In this document: in pieces, positions 24,196 to 32,783 of the stretch
Numbering within the stretch: the stretch's first letter is position 1
Layout: the number at the start of each line of letters is the position of its first letter
Source: UBA4416 sp040386075
Lineage (GTDB): Bacteria > Bacteroidota > Bacteroidia > B-17B0 > Aurantibacillaceae
NCBI GenBank assembly: GCA_040386075.1
Contig: JAZKGE010000032.1
Span: 124,001 to 188,000, forward strand
Reading direction: 5' to 3'
Length of the DNA: 64,000 bases
Program-made: the position numbers and the translations under genes
Notes under the pieces: model-generated
What the model was told of the DNA's origin: nothing
Databases searched by the model: none
What the model saw: the letters and a program-made list of their open reading frames with translations, nothing else

Positions 24196-26121
24196 TCACT
24201 TCCACACTTTAAACCTTAGGGGACTATAATCCACCTTTGATATCGTGAGATCATCAATGTATAAAGTACCTTTATCTTTTTTCCAGATGAAGATGGTCAG
24301 TTCACCGCTCTTATTCCACTCATCAATATCCGAACCAACAAACGCCTGGCAATAAAGCCAGTTTGTTTTTTTATTAAAATGGTAATTCGAAAAGTGTGAG
24401 CTGGTAAAGTAATTTTTAGTACTGTCTTTAGTATTGATAGAAATGCTTAGCATATCATCTTTCAATACGTTGATACTATCTTCCCTGAACTTCAATTTCA
24501 CAAATAACCACTGACCTTCATCTGCTTTTAAATTATTGAAGTTGGTTTTTAAGGCAAAAGGAAATTCACCGCATGTACTAACTAATCGATAAGAGCCTTG
24601 TTCCGGTTTTAATTGCGTTTCTAAATTAAATACGGTGTTTGTTTTTAATACATCATAAGTACCAATAACATGATCATCTTCTGGATTTTTTGGTAAAGCA
24701 TCTTTACACAAAGTAATGGTATTAAAAAAATAGCTGTGACTGATACTTTCAGTATATGGAAAGTACTCTTTGGCAATTTCTATATTCAAAGGATTAAAAT
24801 TTCCCAGAACCAAATGTTTGGAATTTAGTTTTGATAAATAGCTTCTGAAACTTTGTGCGGAATTTACAATAGTATCAGTTCCCAGTTTGTAATGAATGGC
24901 TTTGTGATGTTTTAGTAAATAATGTACAATAAAATAATTTTCGGCATTGTAGATAGAGGACACATTTTTTTGCCCATATAATTCTATAGCGCGATAAGAC
25001 TCTGCGGTCATGTTATCAAATTCATGTTTCTGAAAATTATCAAACCACGCTTTGTTTAAAGTTAATTGGCAAACCATGGCAACTGAACTTATCCCACATA
25101 CTGCATAAGTAATAGCTCTGGAAAGGCTTTGGGCAAAAGAAGTCAGGAAGAAAAGAGCACAGGTTCCCGAAAATAGAAGTACCGAGAATTGAAGAATAGG
25201 GGATTTGTAAACAGAGTAAAAGTAGATGATGAAGTAATTGATAAAAAACAAGATCAGTAATAACCACTGTTTCTTTTCTATGGCTTTTCGTTTGATGAAA
25301 GAAGCAATAATAACAGAGATCAAAATAATTCCGTTTAATATTCCGGCAAAGCCTGTCCCAAATAAAAAATCAATAATGGCAGTTGGTTTTGGCGGTGGCA
25401 ACCAGCCGCCCTCTTTTGCACCCAGGCCACCCATTTGCAATTGAGTTAGCGTAATGGGAAGGATTGGCAAATAACAAAGGATAGTAAAAAGGCAGGTTAT
25501 AAGATACCATTTCAACTGTTTTTTGGAAACAAGGAACAAACCAATGCCGGCACAGGTAAAGGCAAACAGGGAATTCAGATGATTGTTGTATCCGCAGAGT
25601 AAGCAGCATAAACCAAAATAAATAAAGTTTGTCTTTCCGCTTTTTTCATCGTAAAGAATATTGAACAGAAAATGCACGCAGCCTATAGAAAACAATATGC
25701 CTGTGATATACATGCGGGCATAGGAACTATACACGCAAAAAATAAAAGAGCAGGCAAAGAACACAGCAGTCAATAGTCCGGCATGTGTGCCAAACCATTT
25801 TTTGGAGAAATTGTAGCCGGCAATGATAACGCCTGTGCCGCATAATAAAAAAGGAATTTTAATAGCGATTTCAGATAAGCCAAATAATTTGGTCCAGAAA
25901 TACAGGAACAATTGAACAAACACAGGATGTGTATCGGCATACTGAACGCCATATTGAATAGTTTGCTTTAAGTTCGGAAAAACAGAGCGGCTCAAGGCGC
26001 TTAACTCGTCATGAGCAAGCTGGTATTCGTTAATCGGAATAAAACGCAATAAAACGCCAATACAAATGATCCCAATTAAAAATGGTTGTTCTTTGATATA
26101 TGTTATTGGTGGTCGAGACAA
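24196..26121 (-). CDS. Membrane glycosyltransferase, GT39/ArnT-like
   Basis: 641 residues with a hydrophobic first ~390 residues (about 10-12 helices) and a soluble C-terminal domain (~400-641). The first extracytoplasmic loop holds YQLAHDELSALSRSVFPN, the acidic catalytic loop (D/E pair) typical of PMT/ArnT-type GT-C enzymes, which use polyprenyl-phosphate sugars to glycosylate proteins or lipids on the periplasmic face. Later landmarks are THPVFVQLFLYFWTKLFGLS and a GLLTAVFFACSFIFCVYSSY segment. The C-terminal part looks like a beta-sandwich (LKFREDSINVLKDDMLS). It stands alone, divergent from the orphan sorting domain. Donor and acceptor unknown. Confidence 0.88.
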   Translation of the reverse strand: MSRPPITYIKEQPFLIGIICIGVLLRFIPINEYQLAHDELSALSRSVFPNLKQTIQYGVQYADTHPVFVQLFLYFWTKLFGLSEIAIKIPFLLCGTGVIIAGYNFSKKWFGTHAGLLTAVFFACSFIFCVYSSYARMYITGILFSIGCVHFLFNILYDEKSGKTNFIYFGLCCLLCGYNNHLNSLFAFTCAGIGLFLVSKKQLKWYLITCLFTILCYLPILPITLTQLQMGGLGAKEGGWLPPPKPTAIIDFLFGTGFAGILNGIILISVIIASFIKRKAIEKKQWLLLILFFINYFIIYFYSVYKSPILQFSVLLFSGTCALFFLTSFAQSLSRAITYAVCGISSVAMVCQLTLNKAWFDNFQKHEFDNMTAESYRAIELYGQKNVSSIYNAENYFIVHYLLKHHKAIHYKLGTDTIVNSAQSFRSYLSKLNSKHLVLGNFNPLNIEIAKEYFPYTESISHSYFFNTITLCKDALPKNPEDDHVIGTYDVLKTNTVFNLETQLKPEQGSYRLVSTCGEFPFALKTNFNNLKADEGQWLFVKLKFREDSINVLKDDMLSISINTKDSTKNYFTSSHFSNYHFNKKTNWLYCQAFVGSDIDEWNKSGELTIFIWKKDKGTLYIDDLTISKVDYSPLRFKVWK

Positions 26122-26172
26122 TTTCTTAATCTTGTTTTAGCAAATATAAGATTAATATAGTAAGTTCATTTT

Positions 26173-26484
26173 GTGCTAATAGCCACCCCTAAGGGTTTAG
26201 TGGTTTTTAATAACCTGGGGGTAATTACCGCTTTAAATAAACAGACCGAGGTCGGTAATTTTAGCGTTTTCCCAAATCCCGCAACAGATGCTCTTCAGAT
26301 CAGCAGTAAAACTGTTTTTACCAAAGTAGAAATGCAAAACCTTACAGGACAAGTTCTTTTATCCGAACCCGTTCACACATCCTCACATCAACTGAACTTA
26401 CAAAATGTTGCAGAAGGAATTTACTTTGTTAGGGTTACTTATGCTGATGGCTTAAGTGTTACAAAGAAAATAATTAAGCAGTAA
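26173..26484 (+). pseudogene. Orphan T9SS type A sorting domain (gene remnant)
   Basis: About 103 residues. From ~28 to the end this is a complete type A sorting domain: VFPNPATDALQISSKTVFTK, GQVLLSEPVHTS, then EGIYFVRVTYADG and TKKIIKQ. The first ~27 residues (LIATPKGLVVFNNLGVIT) look like the tail of a larger secreted domain. There is no signal peptide, and an in-frame stop lies 12 bp upstream of the GTG, so the product could not reach T9SS. It is best read as the 3' remnant of a deleted cargo gene. Upstream is only the divergent glycosyltransferase start, 51 bp away. Confidence 0.7.
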
Positions 26485-26744
26485 ATTAAATTTATTTCGG
26501 TTCCCTTTGTTTGGTTCATGCTAATGAATCAAAATAGTCAGCAATGTATTTCTATATCTCTTAGATTGTTTTGTTATTATTTCATTGGAGTGATTTTTAA
26601 ACTCATATAATTAAGAGTAGGTGTTTGGTCAATTTATAATTCAGTAAATATTACATATGTAAGATTTATTTATAATTTGATGACGATATAACCATATTGT
26701 GCCAAAAACACTTTTTACGGCTAAGTTCTTCTATGCCGATAGTG

Positions 26745-26752
26745 TAGCTTTG
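26745..26752 (+). promoter_or_regulatory. -7 element TAGCTTTG for the 1730-residue T9SS protein
   Basis: Exact TAnnTTTG match 17 bp before the ATG at 26770. The rest of the 285-bp gap (26485-26769) is AT-rich, with no other feature that I can see. Confidence 0.5.
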
Positions 26753-26769
26753 TATTAAACTATGAAATT

Positions 26770-29700
26770 ATGAAAAAAATTATCGTCCTGTTAGCCTTTT
26801 TATTAAGCACTCAGCAGGTGAGTGCCCAGGGGTTTTGGAGTATTGCAAATAAAGTTGATTCGTTGTTTCCAGGTGATACTACGGAAGATGGACCGAAAGC
26901 CAAAGTAAACAGGATAAAGCGCAGATGGGATGGGCAGATCAATGCTCAGGGTACATTTACTACAGCAGCTCAAAACTTTAAGAATTTTAGTACAGGGTTG
27001 GTAAATTTTAGGACACAAACAACCAATTGCCTCGATATTGAACCTCAATGGAAAGAAGTGGGACCAACCATGGAGGCTGACAACACCAATAGCTTAGGCG
27101 GTGCAGGCCTGATCCATCGAATGACGTTTCATCCTAATTATGGTAATCCGTTGTTTGATGACGAACATGGTTTTAAGACCATGTTTGCATTGAGCGGTTT
27201 TGGTGGTATCTGGAAATCGATTGATGACGGAGAGAATTGGACCAGGTTAAATACAGATCTTCAGATCCCTTTTTCATCTGTGGGAGTTTTGGTGATAGAC
27301 CCTGTAAATCCCGACAGGATGTATGTAACAACCGGAACACCTAATGGAGCGCCTGATGTTAACTACTATACTATGACCCGTGACTTTCCTTTATTTACAA
27401 TCGGAATATACGCGACAGATGATGGTGGCGTGAACTGGCACCAGATCAACAATGGTTTAAGCGCCTTAACAGGATCGGGTGGTTCTATTTATAACTTGCA
27501 ATTGGATCCAAATAATCGCAACAGTTTGATTTTTACGTCTACAGATGGAGTTTATATTAGTGCAAACGCACCAGGATCATTAATTGGTTTGGGAAGCATT
27601 GCATGGACGAAAGATTTAAGCTTCACTTTTTCTGACACTAAGATACAAGGATTAACATACAATATTACCCAATCAGAATGGTTTGTTAGCGGAATGGATA
27701 TTTATCACTGTGTTAATCCTTTTGTGTCGCATTCATGGCAGTTGGCAACCGGAATTAGCAAAGGCCTGAATTTAACCGGAGGAAATTATCAGGGTTATAT
27801 AAAATTTCCTATTGAGCAAATAAATGTTGTAAACTCTCCTTTTTATCCAGATGAAGTATATGCTCTTCTTTTTTCTAACAAATTAGATATGCCAGGAGAT
27901 GGTAATTATGTATCTATTTATAAAATGGTTGGCAAAAATTTATCGGGAACGCAATGGCAATTTGTTACTCATTCGTTGGCTTCTGCTACTGCTGGTGGCT
28001 TGCATTCGGATAAAATTCCTTTCGTAAAAAGCCCAACACTAAATAATTACTATTGTGGCAGTACGCATTTTGCTTCTTTACTGGGTGGTGTATTTAGTGA
28101 AACGTATGGAAACGCTCCAACTACTCACCATGCCGATATCCAGGGACTTTATATTCATCCAAGCCAACCAACTAAAATCTGGATATGTAGTGATGGAGGG
28201 GTTTGTGTTGGAACTGTTGGAAGCACACATAATTCCACTGTTACCTATAAAAATAAAGGCATTCAGTCGCAATTATTATGGGATTATGATGATTCTGAAA
28301 ATGATCCTAAATTCAGGATGGGAGCACTGCAGGATAATGGCGTTCAATATACGGGAGGGCTTGCTGGTAATAGCTGGAAAATGAATTTAGCTTTGTCCTC
28401 TATCGGAGATGGTTATATATCCCAAATATTGGATAAAAACGCTTTGGATGCTTTTTTTAAGGGGACTGCGGCCACTTGGTGGGGATTTAATTATCAAACC
28501 GGAGGCCTTGCTGTTTTTCCAGCAGGAACCGGAGCCTATTATTTTTCTGACCCGCAATATCCTACAGAAAAAGTTCTTGTTGGAAGTCTTTTCTTAAAAA
28601 CGACTTCTGGTAGTGGATCAACCTGGAATCAATCAGATGTTCCAAATACCCCTTCAATTCTTTTAAATTATATTCCTAAAACTTTTGCTTATTCAGGTAA
28701 TCCGGATAGGAAAACATTCTATAAAGCAGCTTATCCAAGGTACACAGGAACCGCATTAACTGCCTATGCAATTTCTGTGAGAACAGGGTACCAGGAAACG
28801 TGGGTTACTGATCCAATGCCCTCATTGCTATTTAAATCTACCAATGGATTTAATTCTCAATGGATTGGCAGCTCGTTAGTTAATTATTTCTCTAACATTA
28901 GTTCAATAACCAATGCACTATATGATGCGGCAAAATTAGCGGGCGCTATCGCAACAACGGATCTTCCTCAATTATCTGGAGTTACGTGCAAGCCGGAGGA
29001 TGGAAATAAAGTATGGGTATCTTCAGGCGGTTTACTACCGCAATTTAAAGTTTGGAAATCTGTTGATGGCGGGATTAATTGGGCAGATGCAGACGTAGGC
29101 GATGCTTTTGCAAACATTCCGGTTTTTGATGTATTAGCCGTTGAAGGATCTATGGATCTTGTTTTTGCTGCAACTTTAGATGGGGTTTATTATACCGATA
29201 ATACGATGAGTGGAAATTGGTGCAGATATGGCGCATCTCCTTCGGTACAAACACTGAAATTGAAAATTAACACATGTAAAAACAAGTTAATTGTTACTAC
29301 TTATGGTCGGGGCGCTTTTGAAGTAGACCTTCCTTTCCAACCGGTGGCTTCTTATGATATTAATACAACACCTGTAACCTGGTCTACTCCTATGCATTTT
29401 CCAAACACATCGGTTACCGTGAAAGCAGGAAAAACACTAACAATTCAAAATACGACTGTTTATTTTGGACCAAACAGTCGTTTATATGTTGAGGCCGGGG
29501 CAAAGCTTATACTTAATAACGCTATTTTAACTTCGGAAGCAGGATGCACCAATGGTTATGTGTGGAAGGGAGTGGAGTTGGAGGGTAATATTAACCAAAA
29601 ACAGGTTTTATCGGCAGGTTATTATCCTAATCATGGCTGGTGTGTGATGAGCAATAATGCCACCATAGAAAAGGCAGAGGTAGGCGTTAAAAACTTTTCT

Positions 29701-31962
29701 ACTGTAAATGGGGATGGGTGGACGATCAACTGGAGTAAAATGGGAGGGGGAATCATACAATCCACCAACGGTAAAATCCTCAACTGTGGCGAAGGCGCTA
29801 AATTTATTACTTACATTAATAAAAATGGGTTGAATCAACCTATAAATGATAAATCTTTTTTTACAACAACCCAGTTTTTAACGGATGCTGCAACAGCCAG
29901 TTATAATTACAAACCCGGTGCTCATATGGTAATGTGGGGAACAAGAGGCATAGGCATTACATCCAACACGTTTAAAAATGTAACACCATCTTCTTACCTT
30001 ATTAAGGAACGTGGTTTAGGTATTGTAGCGTATGATGCCATCTTTACAACCGGAACCCCTTGTCTTTCGTATCTGGGATCAGGAGATTGTGGTACTTATG
30101 GTACACGCAACACTTTCGAGAATTTGCATTACGGAGTAGATGCGGGCGCCAGTTTAGCAACTATTATTGATAATGTTAATGTTTGTGCTTTCACCAATAA
30201 TCACCGCGGCATTATATTCAGGGGCACTACAAGCAGTAAGGCATTCAGAAATAATATAAGCGTGGGAGATGCTTATATGGAGAGTACCGGAGTTGGAACA
30301 AGCATGGCAACTGTATTACCGTATGGTATTTATCTGGATGCCTGTGATGCTTACGGTATAACTGAAAATGTTATAACAGATGCTTCAGGAACCAACCCTG
30401 ATACTGATTACGGTATCATCGTAAATTATACCGGCCTTAATACAAATGAAATAAAACTCAATACGTTTAGCCATATGGCATATGGCATACAGGCCCAGGA
30501 AGAGAATTACGGTTTACAGCTTAAGTGTAATAAATTTACCACAAGCACCATAAAAAATGCGGATATTAAAATCATGGGTCTACAAATGGATGGTTCCATA
30601 GCACAACAGCAGGGAGCTTGTATCACTGGTGATGCAACAGCATTACCGGGAAATGAATTCAGTCACACCTGTTCTGCTGCCCAGGACCTGTCGACTAACA
30701 GTACAGTGTTATACCAGGTTACCTATAACACAAGGTCAACTGTTCCAGTTGAGGTTCCACAAACAGGCTGTTATAACACAACTGATTATGTGGTTAATTT
30801 ATGCGGCAGCCCGGCTACAGGCTCAGTTTGTCCTCCTGGCGGCGGCGAAATAAATCGTAATGCACAATCCAATCCGGATAAACAACTTTCGGATATGACC
30901 AAGCTTATTGCTGCTAAACAACAATTGATCATGGAAGGGAATGCGCAATCATTGCGTAATGATATGTTGTCGGGTGCCAATGAAACTATAATTAAGCAAA
31001 AAGCATTGCAGAAAGGGCCTTATTTAAGTGATGACTTATTAGTAGAAATGATCCATCATACACCTGTTTATTCTGATGAGATGTTACAGGATATTTTAAC
31101 AAGTAATAGTCCTTTATCGTCAACAGTTATGAATGCTGTAAATTCATCTGCCATGGATTCAAAAACAAAGGACCATATTTTAACTTATCAAAAAGGCGTG
31201 AGTCAACGCCGGTATGTTGAAAATGAAATTACCTTTTATAAAAATCAGCGTGTTCTGTTATATAATGAGATGATCAATGAAATATTAAATGACACTACAG
31301 GTTTATCTTACGATAGTTTGTATAAAAAATTAAACTTTGAAATAAGCCCACAGTCACGTAATTTATACATTGCTGCTTTAATAGATCAGGGTAATTACAA
31401 TGGAGCACAAGCGGAGTTGGAAAACATGAAACAAGCAGGCGAAAGTGTTGAGAACTGTAATTATATGGAAGCACTTATTAGTTTAAAACAACAACCGAAT
31501 GCTAAAAAAACATATGAAACAAATGGCAGCATTTCTTCAAAAATAGACCCTCTTTTGAAAAAATGGCCTTTAGGGAAATCAGTAAATGCTAACGTTTTAC
31601 ACAGTAGTTTGTTTGGCGACAAATATGATGAGCAGATTTATGTAGATCCTAGCACCAAAAGTGAACAACTTCTAACAGTAGAAGAACCAAAAAAAATAGC
31701 ATCAGAGAATAATCTTCAGGTACTTACTTACCCAAATCCTGCTAATAATGAAATAGTATTTTTAATTAACGGATCGGCCGAATCAGATGGTTGCACAATT
31801 ATGATCTATGATATAAACGGAAAGCTAATGAGTGAGTTTAGTATCAAAGAAAATAAAACCCCTAAAACAATTTTATTGGATGAGTATAGTAGTGGAGTAT
31901 ATTTTTACAAAGCTATGTCGGGCAATAAAACAACTCAGGATAAACTGATCATCATTAAATAG
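26770..31962 (+). CDS. Giant secreted protein: VPS10/BNR-like propeller, beta-helix, T9SS type A domain
   Basis: 1730 residues with a signal peptide (MKKIIVLLAFLLSTQQVSAQ). Residues ~120-850 carry sialidase/VPS10-like propeller elements: GFGGIWKSIDDGENWTRLN, IYATDDGGVNWHQINNG, VWKSVDGGINWADAD, and MYVTTGTPNG-type strands. Residues ~870-1330 read as a right-handed parallel beta-helix (LTIQNTTVYFGPNSRLYVE; NTFENLHYGVDAGAS). A helical stretch (~1370-1620) precedes the type A sorting domain (LTYPNPANNEIVFLING; SSGVYFYKAMSGN). Export is expected through T9SS. The gene is monocistronic, with its own promoter and a downstream hairpin. Substrate unknown. Confidence 0.92.
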   Translation: MKKIIVLLAFLLSTQQVSAQGFWSIANKVDSLFPGDTTEDGPKAKVNRIKRRWDGQINAQGTFTTAAQNFKNFSTGLVNFRTQTTNCLDIEPQWKEVGPTMEADNTNSLGGAGLIHRMTFHPNYGNPLFDDEHGFKTMFALSGFGGIWKSIDDGENWTRLNTDLQIPFSSVGVLVIDPVNPDRMYVTTGTPNGAPDVNYYTMTRDFPLFTIGIYATDDGGVNWHQINNGLSALTGSGGSIYNLQLDPNNRNSLIFTSTDGVYISANAPGSLIGLGSIAWTKDLSFTFSDTKIQGLTYNITQSEWFVSGMDIYHCVNPFVSHSWQLATGISKGLNLTGGNYQGYIKFPIEQINVVNSPFYPDEVYALLFSNKLDMPGDGNYVSIYKMVGKNLSGTQWQFVTHSLASATAGGLHSDKIPFVKSPTLNNYYCGSTHFASLLGGVFSETYGNAPTTHHADIQGLYIHPSQPTKIWICSDGGVCVGTVGSTHNSTVTYKNKGIQSQLLWDYDDSENDPKFRMGALQDNGVQYTGGLAGNSWKMNLALSSIGDGYISQILDKNALDAFFKGTAATWWGFNYQTGGLAVFPAGTGAYYFSDPQYPTEKVLVGSLFLKTTSGSGSTWNQSDVPNTPSILLNYIPKTFAYSGNPDRKTFYKAAYPRYTGTALTAYAISVRTGYQETWVTDPMPSLLFKSTNGFNSQWIGSSLVNYFSNISSITNALYDAAKLAGAIATTDLPQLSGVTCKPEDGNKVWVSSGGLLPQFKVWKSVDGGINWADADVGDAFANIPVFDVLAVEGSMDLVFAATLDGVYYTDNTMSGNWCRYGASPSVQTLKLKINTCKNKLIVTTYGRGAFEVDLPFQPVASYDINTTPVTWSTPMHFPNTSVTVKAGKTLTIQNTTVYFGPNSRLYVEAGAKLILNNAILTSEAGCTNGYVWKGVELEGNINQKQVLSAGYYPNHGWCVMSNNATIEKAEVGVKNFSTVNGDGWTINWSKMGGGIIQSTNGKILNCGEGAKFITYINKNGLNQPINDKSFFTTTQFLTDAATASYNYKPGAHMVMWGTRGIGITSNTFKNVTPSSYLIKERGLGIVAYDAIFTTGTPCLSYLGSGDCGTYGTRNTFENLHYGVDAGASLATIIDNVNVCAFTNNHRGIIFRGTTSSKAFRNNISVGDAYMESTGVGTSMATVLPYGIYLDACDAYGITENVITDASGTNPDTDYGIIVNYTGLNTNEIKLNTFSHMAYGIQAQEENYGLQLKCNKFTTSTIKNADIKIMGLQMDGSIAQQQGACITGDATALPGNEFSHTCSAAQDLSTNSTVLYQVTYNTRSTVPVEVPQTGCYNTTDYVVNLCGSPATGSVCPPGGGEINRNAQSNPDKQLSDMTKLIAAKQQLIMEGNAQSLRNDMLSGANETIIKQKALQKGPYLSDDLLVEMIHHTPVYSDEMLQDILTSNSPLSSTVMNAVNSSAMDSKTKDHILTYQKGVSQRRYVENEITFYKNQRVLLYNEMINEILNDTTGLSYDSLYKKLNFEISPQSRNLYIAALIDQGNYNGAQAELENMKQAGESVENCNYMEALISLKQQPNAKKTYETNGSISSKIDPLLKKWPLGKSVNANVLHSSLFGDKYDEQIYVDPSTKSEQLLTVEEPKKIASENNLQVLTYPNPANNEIVFLINGSAESDGCTIMIYDINGKLMSEFSIKENKTPKTILLDEYSSGVYFYKAMSGNKTTQDKLIIIK

Positions 31963-31969
31963 ATTAATT

Positions 31970-32000
31970 GTGCCATGCTGATACACGATTAGCATGGCAC
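31970..32000 (+). terminator. Hairpin after the 1730-residue gene
   Basis: Perfect 10-bp stem, GTGCCATGCT with AGCATGGCAC, around an 11-nt loop, starting 8 bp after the stop. No T tract follows, which is common for Bacteroidota terminators. Confidence 0.6.
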
Positions 32001-32144
32001 ATTAGCTAGCAGAATCCTTGAATTTACATTTCTTAAAACAAAGTAAGGGGTTAGCCCTCCAATTTAATTTTCATTTATTCTGTATTTTTCAAAAATATTT
32101 AAGTTACATTTATAAATACTAAATGTAATAGGGGTTTATTGATC

Positions 32145-32687
32145 TTGAAAAAAACAATCATCATATTTTCCTTTCTCTTAACTGTTGTTTTTTCAACAGG
32201 GAGCTATTTATTGCACAAACTCTATTTGCAAAATTACAAGAAGGAGTTTAAATCCTACGCTTTCAATAACAAGAATAAAGCTGCGTTCGCGACTATTCGC
32301 ATAAATCCCAGCGAGCTTTACACGAATTCGGCCAACATTATCTGGGTAGACGAAAATAAAGAAATAATTTACAAAGGCATCCTGTATGATGTGGTCAGTG
32401 TAAAAGGTAAAGGTCTCAGTGTTGAATTGACGCTTGTTTCCGATGACCAGGAAATGAAGCTTAAGGCCGATTTTGCGAAGATGTATGATGTTGATTCACG
32501 AAAAACTACCAAATTCCCTTTTGAGCTGCTAAAGCATTTTTTAGCATTAAAGTATATTGTTCATGTAACCGATCTTAATTTGAATAATTCTGTCATAGAC
32601 AGAAATGTTTTTTTTGCCTCTCCTGTTTTTTTTATCACTAACAGGGTTATTGCGCAGGATGCGCCACCACCCGATTTTTTCGTTTAG
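32145..32687 (+). CDS. Small membrane-anchored hypothetical upstream of a TonB receptor
   Basis: About 180 residues from a TTG start at 32145 (another TTG lies 6 bp upstream; no ATG is available). One N-terminal hydrophobic helix (KKTIIIFSFLLTVVFSTGSY) is followed by a basic helical segment and a beta-rich domain: AAFATIRINPSELYTNSANI, IIWVDENKEIIYKGILYDVV. The C-terminal tail ends APPPDFFV. It precedes the TonB-dependent receptor gene by 96 bp on the same strand. Small proteins of this kind upstream of receptors are frequent in Bacteroidota, but I do not recognise the family. Confidence 0.65.
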   Translation: MKKTIIIFSFLLTVVFSTGSYLLHKLYLQNYKKEFKSYAFNNKNKAAFATIRINPSELYTNSANIIWVDENKEIIYKGILYDVVSVKGKGLSVELTLVSDDQEMKLKADFAKMYDVDSRKTTKFPFELLKHFLALKYIVHVTDLNLNNSVIDRNVFFASPVFFITNRVIAQDAPPPDFFV

Positions 32688-32720
32688 TTTTATCTGAGCC
32701 CCGGCTTCACAAAAAGTATT

Positions 32721-32754
32721 CTATAACGTCATCTAATGGATGACCGTGTTATAG
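32721..32754. promoter_or_regulatory. Imperfect dyad upstream of the TonB receptor
   Basis: CTATAACGTCATC (32721-32733) and GATGACCGTGTTATAG (32739-32754) form an imperfect inverted repeat 29 bp before the receptor ATG. It could be an operator or the terminator of the preceding gene. Confidence 0.35.
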
Positions 32755-32783
32755 ACAATTTTAATATTTACTAAACTAAACTT

